64,000 nucleotides of DNA from contig NC_063265.1 in assembly GCF_019578655.1 (NCBI RefSeq), positions 248,001-312,000 on the forward strand. Direction: 5' to 3'. Each line of letters opens with the position of its first letter. Within the stretch, counting starts at the first letter, position 1. Shown piece after piece: positions 46,887 through 58,690 of this stretch. Origin of the DNA: Ricinus communis (Eukaryota; Streptophyta; Magnoliopsida; Malpighiales; Euphorbiaceae). The position numbers and the translations under genes were made by a program. The notes under the pieces were generated by a model that saw nothing but the letters and a program-made list of their open reading frames with translations, was not told the origin of the DNA and did no database searches.

Positions 46887-48181
46887 AAAAACATATATAA
46901 AATGATTTCTTTTATTAATCTCTTTTAATAAAATCAACACTACGTCATCAATCATTATATCTGCTAACAGTGTATATATATAATATTATTATTCTAAGAT
47001 ATAAAAAAATTATACTAAATCACGTTAAACAATTATTATAATGCTCAATCTAATATATTACCGTTATTAACTTATGATTATGTAGTGTTAGTATAACATT
47101 AATCATGTTTATTAAATAATCTTGACTAATTTTATGTCTCTTAACTAATTAATATAATATAAAAAGAATCTTATACCATATTGTTATGTAATAGAATTTA
47201 AATTTTAACCTTAAGTTCTTAATTTTAATTAATAGATCTCACTTTTATTATTAAGATTCTATATTAATAAGTATATGTATTGTATTATTTCGTCTAGAAA
47301 TATAAGACAATTTTTAAAATTTGAATATATTATATAGTTTAATTTTTATTTTTATAATATTAAAATTTAATATTTATATGAAAATTAAGATATTATATAT
47401 GAATTCAATAAATTTTTTATTAATAAATTAAAGAAACATATTACATATAAATTAAAAATAAAATTTAGTATTTTTAAGCAAAACTATGTAGTTTTAAGTA
47501 AAACTATGCAGTTTCAAAGTAATCTATATAGTTTTAAATAAAACTACATAGTTTTGAGTAAAACCACGTAGTTTTGATGTACCAAATAAAAGAAAACTTA
47601 AATAACATTACATAGTTTTAAGTAAAACTACGTAGTTTTGATGTATCAAATTAAAAAAAAAATTAAATAAAATTATATAGTTTTGAGTAAAATTACATAA
47701 TTTTAATATTCCAAACTTAAAAAAACTGAGGACAAAGTAAATCCTAATTCTATTATTATCTTTTCATCTCAAACTCACATCAGCTTAACCCTCTCAAAGT
47801 CTCCACCACCCACCCTCTTTTTCACACCGTCGTTCACTCTATTGCTACTGCCATTCACGTCGTCATTGCTGCCGTCCACACCATCGCTGCTGCGATTCAC
47901 TTTGCTGCTGTGTTCAAGCTGCCGCTGCTGCCGTCCACGCCGCTGCTGTTGGCGTCGCCCTTGCTGCCGTCTTAGGTAATTAAGCTAGGAACGCAACAAC
48001 TTTGTCAAATTAGATGTTTGCGAAAGGTTCTTGAATTAACGATTTTGATTGTGGCTGTCATTTTGGATGTTGATAATGATTCATTGTGGCTGTCAAATTA
48101 GATGTTTACCTATCTTTCTAGCAACAAAAGCAACTGATATCAAATACATAATGTTAATTTTGAAGGATAAGAAAATAGTTC
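46881..48181. other. AT-rich intergenic DNA with a palindrome array
   Basis: No gene is recognised. 47470-47712 holds an array of short palindromes (separate entry). 47770-47990 is C/T-rich with CTGCTGCCGTC-type trinucleotide runs that look like low-complexity or exon-like sequence, without a supportable frame. Confidence 0.5.
47470..47712. repeat. array of about nine AAAACTAnnTAGTTTT palindromes
   Basis: Nine variants of a 16-bp palindrome, centre variable (e.g. aaaactacgtagtttt), lie in about 240 bp. Several are separated by the word agt or gag, and others by longer spacers containing gatgtaccaaat or gatgtatcaaat. The array is embedded in AT-rich DNA. Confidence 0.8.
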
Positions 48182-48535
48182 TTAACTAAAATACTTTGCC
48201 ATCTAAATCTCTGTCTACTTGTATCCACACTTCTCATAAGATTATTTGTTCTCAATACTGCAATATAGAATAACCTTATAGCATCCCATTGATTGAGCAT
48301 GGCCTGTCAGGAAGGCGATAATTTTCTTTCCCAGCTGTTTCCCTCGAGCAGTGGAATCAACCACAACATCTTCAATGTGCCCAACTTTTCCGCAATCCCT
48401 TACGAACTTCTTTTCAATAAACACACTCCCAGTTGCAATAATCTTCTCAGATCGGTCATCTTCAATTACACAAATAATATGATCGACACCGTAAGAGCTA
48501 ATCTCTTCAAACCGCTCTTCAGATTCCTTGTTTGA
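48182..48535 (-). pseudogene. GNA1: glucosamine-6-phosphate N-acetyltransferase pseudogene
   Basis: One continuous frame on the minus strand matches plant GNA1, a GNAT-fold enzyme that acetylates glucosamine-6-phosphate in UDP-GlcNAc synthesis. Recognisable blocks are RFEEISSYGVDHIICVIE, ATGSVFIEKKFVRDCGK, GHIEDVVVDSTARGKQLG (acetyl-CoA loop) and SMGCYKVILYCSIENK. Three in-frame stops lie in the C-terminal region, including one right after ENK and one before MAKYF. The first 30 or so residues, including a start codon, are missing. There are no introns, but the parent may also be intronless, so retrocopy versus fragment cannot be decided. Confidence 0.85.
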
Positions 48536-48914
48536 TATTGAATCACAAACGGTTAATTATAGCAGTAACTCTATAAATACATTATAACTGCTTATTTGAT
48601 TTTTTTCTTTTTATTGCGCAAGTATTATTTAAATATTTCTTATAATAATTGTTATAAATAGATCTATTATTTAATGTTTAAATATGTTAATAGTGTTATT
48701 CTTTTCAAATGTGGTAGATAAACATTTTAAATATGAAGTTGAAGATCTACAAAGTGTAATAAATATTGCATTTTATTTAGTTTTTATTATATACAACATT
48801 GTTTTAAATTTTATTGAATTTATATTTGTTTTGTATTAATATATTGAACATTTAATGTTGAATACTTATACTTGATTAGTTTATGTTTTATTATTATTTT
48901 TATTCATTTAAATT

Positions 48915-49225
48915 ATTGTAAACGGGTTCGGTAAACGGGTACCCATTTAATTTCTCGTATATTCATATAAACATGTTTTAATGGGTAGGGTACCCGCTAT
49001 ACCATTTAAATACCTATAAAATTTATTTAATAGTCATTTAATCTAAACTAGTCTTAATCAGGTTCGGATAGTTTGCGGATAATCCTATTAGAATTTGGGA
49101 TGAGTTCGGATTACAAGGGTCACTTTTTAAACAGATTTGGGACATATTGAGATAAGTATAGTTTAAACGGGTTTGACTTCGGGTTCGGATACCATTAAAT
49201 GGGCGGGTACCTTACTCGTTGTCAT
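48915..49225. repeat. GGGTACC-rich dispersed repeat, opposite orientation to 30500-30740
   Basis: Words such as aacgggtacc, gggtaccc and ggttcggata recur here and, in reverse complement, at 30500-30740. Sequences of this style are widespread in plant genomes, but I cannot assign a transposon class. Confidence 0.4.
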
Positions 49226-51460
49226 ATCTAGATGCACATATAAAAGACTTTTAATAGTTATATTATTAAATTTAAGACAAACTATTTTTTCTGTTTTTAA
49301 TTATTATTTTTTTAGTAAGCATAATTGCTTTTCATATCATATTTCTTACAGTAAAAATTTTATAATTATTATTAGAAAGTGGTTTTAAAAATAAATTAAA
49401 AATATAGATATTTATTTTAAAATTTTGAAACTATTTGATAAATTTATTAAAAAAATATAAAATTTAGAATTTAATTAATAAATTAGCCTTTTTTTCCTTT
49501 TTTTATGTTATTTTTCTTTTTCTTTTTTTTTCTCTTTTTTTTTTCTTTTATCCTTTTCTTTAATGTTTTACTTTAGTACCTATCCACCGTTATTCCTTTA
49601 TATTTTTCTTTGTTTTAGTAATGTTCTTTCATATATTTTTTATATTATTATCTCCTCCTTACTTTTTATATAAGCCTTCTCTTGCTCTCTCTCTCTCTCT
49701 CTATATATATATGTTATTTTTTAATAAAATTTGTTTTTCTTTTAATTTTTAATAAAAATAAAATAACTATATTACACTATTTACAAAAATTTATAAGTCG
49801 TATAATATATTATTTTAAAATTAGCTCATAAAATAAAAATTAATTATATTTGATAATTAAATTTAATTATAATATCAAAATAAATCATTATAAAATATCC
49901 ATATCATTTTTCTTGTTATAAATTGAATCACTAACTTTTTACTCTAATGTTTTATAGCTTAAATATTATTAAATTTATTTTATAAGCTAGTTATAAAATA
50001 ATATATTACACAACTCGTAGAAATACTTTAATAGTGTAATATAGTTATTTATTTTTATTAGAAATTAGAAAAGAAATAGAAAATTTAAAGAAAATAAAGA
50101 AACTATAACTCTCAAAAGAGTTACTAACTTTTACTCTAATATTTTAGATGTCAAATATATTTAATTTGTTTCATAAGCTAATTAAAAAATAATGTCTTAC
50201 ACTGCTTATAAAATATTTTAATAATATAATGTAGTTATTTTATTCGTGTTAAAAAATAAAAGAGGAAATAAAAGAGTTTTAAAAAATACAGAAACTAAAA
50301 ATTAAAAAACTTAAAGAGAATGTTCAAAAACTAAAACTAATTTAAAGAAATAAAGAACCTAAAACTTAAAAGGTTTAAAGAGAAAGTTCAAAAATGGAGC
50401 AAATGGAAATTGAACTAGTGCCAAAGTCGCATGAGAAAGTTACACTTACCACCAAGCTAACTACGTTACAATTTTTCTACAGTGATATTTTATATAAGAA
50501 TAATTTTTATATAATTATAATAAACATTCAATCCTAATTTGAGCTAATTGTAAATAAGAATAAATTCTATATTATAATAAATTATAATTTTTAAGTTTCG
50601 TTTTAAGAAAATATTTCTTTATATAATATTATCTGTATATATATTTTTTAAAAATATATGTTATGTTATGTTTTTATCGTACTTTATTATTATTTTGTCT
50701 CATTAATTTTATATTTACAATATGGTAAGATATTAACATATCTTATTTTTAGTTACTATAACTTTATCTAACATAATTAAATATTAAGTGAAGAGAAAAA
50801 TTTTAATATTCAAATTTCTATTAAATTATAATATCTTTATAGTCATAATTTTTATTTGGTTTCATATGCACTTCCAGCTCCAAGAGTAGTCTGCATAGGC
50901 AGCTATCTAGGGTCTCTTAAATCATAGCTCATATCTTTTAAGTATTCAGTATAGAGTTAATTTTTTGAGCTTTTGACTATATTACTCTGGCCTAAAAATG
51001 TAAAACACAATATATTTATATTATTGAATTAAAAACTACCTCCAATCAACTACGTCACAAGAGAGATTGAATGATTTTGTGATATTATCTATTTAAAAAT
51101 CATAGTAAAATTTTATTCTAACAAATTAATTAAAAATCTTGCATATAAAGTCGTACGAGTGATTGAATGATTTGGCGATATTATCTAATTTAGAAAAATA
51201 ATAGTAAAATTTAATTCCAACAATTTAATTAAAAAATCTGCCTATAAAAAAGTGAGAAGCATAATTCTTCTTAGATTTAATTATGTATTAATTAGTCTTA
51301 TTTATTGCATCAGATGTGATTTATAATTATGGACTAAAGTTGGTGTCATATTAAAATTTCTAAAAGTTTTTTTTTATAGCATTGATGCACCACTCTAACG
51401 TATTTTAGATAGTCTATCATTTAGATATGTTGTGTCTCAATGTTATATTTTTCTCTATAT

Positions 51461-51507
<47 letters not shown>

Positions 51508-51510
51508 TTA
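51461..51510. repeat. (TAA)n-(TTA)n perfect inverted repeat
   Basis: A run of TAA flips to TTA at the centre, so the strand can fold on itself almost without a loop. Confidence 0.9.
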
Positions 51511-52002
51511 GTAATAATATTGCATTTGAAATTTATAGAGTTAATGGGATTAGTTTATTAATAAAAATTTATATAGTTAAATGAAAGATTCAAGCTTTAT
51601 TTTGTGAGAGTTTTTAAAAGATATACTAAAATCAACACAAGATATCATTTTTATCGTGTAAATTTTTTTTCAAAAAGATTATTTTTTTGGATTTTTTTAA
51701 ATTTACAGTGTTATTGTTTTGCAATTGTTTTTTGATTACTTTTTGTTGGGTTCCAATTGTTCTTCAATAATTTTTTATTTTTTGTTGTTTGTTAGCTATT
51801 TTTTGTTGTTCTTTAATTGCTTTTGGTTGCTTTATCCAAAAATTAAAAAAATAATAAAAATTAACAATAATCATAAATTCAAAAAAGTTCGAAAATGATA
51901 TTTTTATATTTTAATACAATAAAAATAAAAATAAGTAAATAAATTATAAATTTAATAAAAAAATCATAATATAGGTATTCCTAACTTATTATTTTTTAGA
52001 TT

Positions 52003-52006
<4 letters not shown>

Positions 52007-52044
<38 letters not shown>
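52007..52044. repeat. (AT)n microsatellite
   Basis: About 19 AT units close to the distal end of the copia element. Confidence 0.95.
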
Positions 52045-52047
<3 letters not shown>

Positions 52048-52261
52048 TCGGTTCGATTTTCATGATTTTTTCATATAAAAACCAAATTAAATTAAATTAC
52101 TCAAAATAAAAACTATATTTGGTTCAGTTCATTTCAATTTAAACCAAATAGTGCATACCTTTAGGCTCTAATTGTCGAAATGACATTGTTTGAATGTGGC
52201 TTTTTTGTCCGTTTGTTATTTGTAAGGCAACTTCAAATTACCACTAAGTCCCCTGTTCAGA

Positions 52262-53444
52262 TGTTAGCATTTCGTGTGACTCTGTCTTTCTAGTCAATTG
52301 TTATTGTTTGTCCTCATAAACTAAGAATGGGGGTTGAATTAGTGAATATGAGAATGGTTATGAGCTAATTTTTTTGATGATTAGAATGAAAGAAGTGGAG
52401 GAATAGAGAAAGATGTATAACACATAATTTATAGTGGTTCAGATATTAACCAATCTGACATTTACTCTCTAATCTCCAATTGTGTATTCCACTATATTCT
52501 AACACACTTATAATAGAGTTTTTCCAAGCTCACACCCATCTTAGTGTTTAGGACTCACACCAAACCATTACACTTGTGTTTTTCAAAGGCTCACACATAA
52601 TCCTTACAAGAATTTTACCTAGGCTAACTCTCAAACTAAATTCCAAGTGTTTGGGCTAACACTCAAACCCTCACAAGAACATACAAGCTCTTATAACAAG
52701 CTTTACAAAGTTAATTACACATAAAATTTAATTAGAAATGTGTGAAATAAGTGAGTAATGAATAAGACACAATTGGAAGTTGTTGATCAACCATAAAGGT
52801 CTTTTGGAGGGGGGTAATTATACCCTCTTAAAGCTAAAGAAACTATGATTCATAGGCCTTTTATTGCTTGTGGCTCTAGATAGTGCATTAAATGCACTAT
52901 TAGAGCATAGTCATAATCGCTACACCTAAATCACGGTCGCAACAAACATTTTTACGGTCGAGACTCTTTGGTCGCGATCGCGATTCTCAAAGTAGTAGTA
53001 ATGATATAATTCAAGTGGCACTCTATGATTCGTTATGTTAGAGGTAACCGTTGGTAGTCTTTCTAACAAATATGTGCTGTGGTCGTGAAGTCATTGGCGC
53101 GGTAGTGATCTATTAGAGGTAAGGCTTCTAAGGTAGACCTTGGTCGCAGTCATGACGTTGGGTACAATACCTACTGTTTCCATTTTGCACTTTTTCACAG
53201 GCGCTACTGCTTATTGCGGTCGCAATATTCCCTTTAGCTTCAACGATCAATTGAATATGAAAGCCCCAATTGCAATAAGCTGATGGAGCTCATGATTTAG
53301 GAGGTAGATTTGAACTTTATCCTTTCTATGAAATGCATAATTTTTCTATATAAGACACTAAAAAACCAAAGTTAGAAATACTCAATTTAATTACAAAGGT
53401 TAAAATTAGGGGTGCCTTGAGTCATGAAAGGACTTAGCCTAACA
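52262..53444 (-). repeat. 3' LTR of the copia element
   Basis: About 1183 bp with matching inverted ends TGTTAG...CTAACA, placed directly after the purine tract. The distal end is inferred from the inverted termini because no second LTR is left for comparison. Confidence 0.65.
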
Positions 53445-53949
53445 ATCTTTCCTTTTTTATTTTAACAATTAAGATTAACTTTGGGAGAGAAAAAATAAAG
53501 CAAAATAAGGTAAGAGAACTCTCATTTAATTTATGATTTGATTTTCTATCCCATTTGTCTTTTGAAATCATTGCCCCTTGTGTTTTTTGAAATTACGCTC
53601 CCTTTCTAAGATAACTTGATTTCCTTTTAACTTATTTTTCTCCTATAATTCTATCTTTCATTTAATCTCTCCCCGTTCCTAAGTTAAGGAAAAGCTTTGA
53701 GTTAAGTTGATTTCACTTTAATCTCTCAACACTCTAACTTTGTCTCTCCTTTTGTCACAAGCAAAAAGGTAAGGGGCAATTAAGAATAAGAGAAAATAAA
53801 TAAAGTAAGAGATAAATAACAAGGATAAGAAAATCACATTTTATTACTTAAGCATTGAAATACATGTTGGATCAAAAGAAATATGCCATGAAATGTGAAG
53901 TGGGAGAATAAGCAAAAATAAAAGAAAATATAGAAGAAATAAAAATTTA

Positions 53950-55010
53950 AAGAAAATGAATAGGCACTTCAAGTCTTATTTCCATTTTCTTCATCCTCAT
54001 CCTCTTGCTCTTCTTCACTTGTATCCTATTCATCAACATCACATGAGATTATCTCTATTCTCTTTTCTTAGATTTTCCTCATGTCCAAGTGAAGATGATG
54101 AAGAAGTCTATATATTTTATCCATTTTTTTCTCATGCCTCTCCATAAATTTAAGTACTTTTTCTTTAAAATCCTCACTATAATTCTTAGGGGCTTGAGGT
54201 TGCACTCTTGCCTTTACTCCTTCCTCGTGTAGGGGTGACACTATCCTTAATCTTTTAGAAGATTTTCTAGGACCCTCATACTCTCCAAGAATGTATTCAT
54301 AAGTGTTTTCTTGAGTGAAAGTGGTGGTTCTACAGTGAAGTAGGTAGTTAAGGTCAAGAAGGTTAGAATTATAGGCTAGTTTGGTTAAAGGATTTTGTTT
54401 GAAGTTTGAAGAAAAATCATTGCAATATTTTGTAATATGGTTGATGTGAGAATGGAGGAGAATAAGTCCTTCAGAATTGTTGCTAAAAGAGATAAAATGA
54501 TCAATGAGAAATCGAGATGTTTGAATTTTCTAGTGGTTTACCATCCTATAAAGAAAGAAAAGGTCTTTTTGGATAACCTTTTCATTACCATCACTTTTAG
54601 AATTGATAGTGAAAGTAATGATCTAGTGAAGAAACTAAAGATTAAGAGACTTTATATTTTTGGCTAAGAAGGATTTTAGATCATACCTGGTTTCGATAGA
54701 GATGGATGACCAAAATTGGGTGAAGGAGCTTTCAATGTCCATGATGTGAAAGTACCCATCCCAATGAAATCTAAAAACTTCTGCCACTTGATCTCTAGCA
54801 AGGCTAAATTGATTTCTAAAGAGGTTAAATGTAAAGCCACAATGGCCTAAAGGGTCACTCAAATTCTTTTTGACATCTAGAGTGCATAAAAACTCTTTAG
54901 TCAATTCTAAGAACCTATTCTTATTTAGAAAGATGAATTTTTTTCAAATAAGAGCCTGAATCCCTTATGTTACCTCTTTCTCAATCTCTAATTGCCTAAG
55001 GGAGTGCCTT
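53950..55010 (-). pseudogene. post-pol ORF of the copia element, plant transposon-protein-like
   Basis: In pol orientation, frames from about 54976 downward read FLELTKEFLCTLDVKKN, GHCGFTFNLFRNQFSLA and DQVAEVFRFHWDGYFH (open piece 54904-54635). Further blocks include ELLFFLYRMVNH-like sequence and a C-terminal charged coiled-coil segment (KEKVLKFMERHEKKMDKIY). The pattern resembles the plant transposon ORF domain (Pfam Transposase_32 type) known from Athila-class gypsy elements. Copia elements of the SIRE group often have an env-like ORF in this place, and I see no signal peptide or transmembrane segment here. Several stops. Confidence 0.5.
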
Positions 55011-55825
55011 GATGGTACTTTATAGGCAACCACTTCCTTTAAAGCAATTATTTGGGTTATCCTATCTTATAAACCCTCTTAAGCTATTCCTTTCCCCTTA
55101 TTCCCTTGTAATCTTAAACTTTGGTGCCATTTTATTTGATTTGAACAGGAGATAAAAAGAGCTTGAAGGTATAAAAAGAAAATAAAAGAAGAAAAATGAA
55201 AGTTTGATGAGTATTATGCTTAAGAATGAAAAAAGTGATTAAGAACAAATTTTCATAGCAAGGAAAATGAAGAAAAACGGTTAGAAAATCATGAAGATTT
55301 AATTTTCAAAAATATATAATAGTTTTCAAAAATGTGGTTTTAATGAAAGTCGCGACCGCAGTATGATGATCGCGTCTGCGACTTTTATAAAATGTGTCTA
55401 ATATTAGGTCATAAGATTTTTGCAATTACGCTCATAAGATTATTCTTCACGTCAGCAAAAGATTTGAATGCTAAATAACAATAAGAATCCGATTTTTGCA
55501 TTTCACAAGACACACATAGCATATGAAATTTTGCCTAAAATTTAATTTTAAAGATCCAGTGTACATCGTGTCCACAACAGAGAGATTGCCCTCATGATTC
55601 ACAAGTAAAAAATGAAAATATGAGATTCTTATTTAAGACTTTTCATGAGACTCATGGCACGACTTTTCTAATCACACGTTGATTTAAGAATGACATAAGG
55701 ATACTCAATAGCCATTTATATTAACAATGAGCAAAATTTTAGTCATTCATAATCTAGTAAAATCAATGCACAACAATGTTCACAATCATTTTATCAAGTA
55801 TGCACATTAATTTATATAAACACGC

Positions 55826-56640
55826 TCACGAATCAAGAGAGTCTATATATATCATACCAAGTTCCTTCTTAGTAAAATTTAGTCTTTTCTCATTTAAGGG
55901 CTTGGTGAAGATATCGTCAAGTTGGTTATTGGTGTCAATAAATTCTAACACTACATTATCATTTTGCACATGATCTCTTAAAAAATGATGTCTAATGTCT
56001 ATATGCCTACTCCTAGAGTGTTGAATAGAATTCTTAAACAAGTTTATTACACTAGTGTTGTCTCACTTAATTGGAATGTGACTATGCACTTGGGCATAAT
56101 CCTTAAGTTATTATTTTATCCAAAGAACTTGAGTGCAATAATAACCCGATGCCACATAATCCACTTCAGTAGTGACAAGGCAATTGAGACTTGCTTTTTA
56201 CTAAATCAAAATATTGAACATTTACCTAGGACATAGCAAGTTCCAAAAGTACTCTTTCTATCTAAGATACTACCTATATAATCAACATTAGAGAAACTAA
56301 TTATATCAAAAGATGTATCCTTAGGATACCAAAGACCTATATGCAATGTGTCATCCAAATATTTCAAGATTCTCTTAACGACATGCAAATGTGATTCCCT
56401 AGGGCTAGATTGGAAACATGCACACAAATAAACACTATACATAATATTGAGTCCAGAAGTCATAAGATAGAGTAAAGATTCAATCATACAACTATAGTTC
56501 TTTTCATCGAGTGGCTTACTCTTTTTATCCTTGTCCAATTTTGTTGATGTGTTCATTAGTGTCTTGGTTTTCTTACATCCTTCCATTCTAAACTTCTTAA
56601 GAAGCTCTTAATATACTTGGATTGTACGTCATCCTTGCAT
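55826..56640 (-). pseudogene. RNase H and C-terminus of copia pol
   Basis: The frame 56586-56206 contains YLMTSGLNIMYSVYLCACFQ and LKYLDDTLHIGLWY. 56205-56041 is interrupted by stops around the conserved ALSTTE-like region, and 56041-55826 reads RHIDIRHHFLRDHV and DIFTKPLNEKR, the typical copia RNase H ending. Decayed. Confidence 0.85.
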
Positions 56641-57480
56641 TGTTTAATTTGCAATCCTAGGAAGAACTTAAGCTCTCCCATCATGCTGATCAAATTCCCT
56701 AGTCATGCACTTGAAGAATTCATCACACAAAGATTCATTAGTAGCACCAAATACTATAGCATTAATATAAATTTAAATAATTAATGTATCATGCTTGTGA
56801 GTTTTCATAAAAGAGTTGTTCAACCTTCCCTTTTGAAAAGCTATTTTGTAAAACAAAAATACTAAGCCCTTCATACCAAGCACTAAACCATATAGGGCCT
56901 TAGTCAATTTAAAAATATGGTTTAGAAATTCATGATATTCAAAACTGGGAGGTCATTCAACATACACCTCTTTTTTAATAAAGCCATTCAAGAATATACT
57001 TTTAACATCCATTTAAAAAGTTTTGAAGTTTATATGGCATGCATAGGCTAGTAAAATTCTAATTGCTTCTAATCTTACTATGGGTGCAAACTTTTCATGA
57101 TAGTCAATGCCTTCCTCTTGGTTATAGCCTTTGGCAACCAATCAAGTTTTGTTCCTAATGATGGAATCTTGCTTATCTAACTTGTTCTCATACACCCATT
57201 TGCAAAAAATAATTAGATGATCTTTGGGTCCAGGGACAAGTTTCTAAACTTTGTTTCTTTCAAATTGGTTGAGTTTCTCTTATATAGAAATTACCCAATA
57301 CTCATTATTAAGATCCTCAGTAATGGTCCCTAGCTCAATTTGAGAAAGAAAAATAAGATGATTATCTATTTAAATTGAGAACCTAGTACTTACTCCCTTT
57401 GAAGGATCACCTATGATCAACTCCTTGGGTACCCTCCACTCCTTTAAAAGTTCTTGAATTGCTTCTTCTTGAGGTGGTCG
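56641..57480 (-). pseudogene. reverse transcriptase of the copia element
   Basis: Recognisable copia RT blocks with many stops include KTWLVAKGYNQEEGIDYHE, FAPIVRLEAIRILLAYA and LTKALYGL. The catalytic YVDD box reads YINA (codons at 56769-56758), so both aspartates are lost. It could not polymerise even without the stops. Confidence 0.82.
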
Positions 57481-58690
57481 AGAAGGCTCACTATCTTGAG
57501 GTTAGTTTTAAGAAGTACCTTCAACTTGATTTTCTACTTCATTGAGGTCAAGCTTCTCAAAATCACCTACAAATGATCAAAAGAACTTGTCCTAAGATCA
57601 AGTGTACTAGATTCATCAAATACAACATTAATAGACTCCTCAATAACTATGGATTTCTTATTAAATACTTTATAAGTTTTTGCTAGAGGAGGAATAACCA
57701 AGAAAGATACCTTCAGCTATTTTGAATGAGAATTTTCCAAGATTATCCTTAGTATTTAGAATATAGCATTTCCATCTAAATACTCTAAGATATGAGATTT
57801 TGAGCTTTCTTCCATTTCATAGCTCATAGGAAGTTTTATTTAAAATTGGTCTTTGAAAACTTTATTGATTATATAACAAGAAATATTAACAGCTTTCACC
57901 TAAAAGTATGTAGGTAAATCATACTTATTGAGCATAGTTCTAGCCATCTCAACAAGAGTTCTATTTTATCTCTCTGCACACCATCTTGTTAGGATGTTCT
58001 AGGGGATGAAAAATCATCTGAAATTCTATTTTCATCACAATAAGATTCAAATAAACATTTTTAGATTCTTTTCCATGATCACTTTTTATTTTGGAAATAC
58101 AAAAACTTATTTTATTTTAAACTTTCTTATAAAACTTTGAAATGCTTCAAAAGCATCATTCTTATAAGCTAAGAAACAATATCATTCTTATAAGCTAAGA
58201 AACTAATCCAAGTAAATATAGAGTACTCATCCACAAACACAAAATGCATAATATTTTCCTCATAAACTAGCAACTCTATTAGGACCAAACAAATCCATGT
58301 GAATTAATTGAAGGGGTCTAGACGTACTCACAATATTTTTGGCTTTGAAGAATACTTTGTGTTGCTTCCCCATTTGGCAAAGTCCATATGTCTTATCCTT
58401 TGTAAACTTCACATTTGGAAAACTCAGCTACTAACTCATCCTTCTTGAGACTATGAAGAAGCTCCATGCTTGCATGTCCAAGCCTCATATGCCACAACCA
58501 TGACTCTTCACTAAGAAACATAAGACACTTAAAGGATTCATTAGCAATCTTGTGTTAGTTAATTATGTAGGTATTGCCAAACCTTTCTCCTCTAAGAATT
58601 TTCTAGTCATTCCTTAAGAAGGTGACTTGGCAACCTTTAGAATCAAATGTGACTTTGTTATCTTTGTTACATAATTGACTTATACTTAGG
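57481..58690 (-). pseudogene. integrase of the copia element
   Basis: Scattered frames match copia integrase, including NRTLVEMARTMLNKYDLPTY near the C-terminal part of the core, and upstream pieces of the zinc domain and core. Frequent stops prevent an intact protein. Confidence 0.7.

Larger units (their letters stand above)
48536..52261. other. AT-rich intergenic DNA with simple repeats
   Basis: No gene is supported. It contains a GGGTACC-rich repeat (48915-49225), a CT run (about 49683-49702), a (TAA)n/(TTA)n hairpin (51461-51510), an (AT)n run (about 52007-52044) and many T/A-rich stretches. Confidence 0.55.

Noticed and set aside
46653..46955. Open frames through the TA repeat giving Ile-Tyr repeats
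   Set aside because: Translation artefact of the microsatellite.
47470..47712. Palindrome array as a CRISPR array
   Set aside because: Plant nuclear DNA, variable repeat centres and irregular, very short spacers.
47770..47990. CTGCTGCCGTC-rich stretch as a coding exon
   Set aside because: Low-complexity trinucleotide sequence without supportable start, splice sites or family match.
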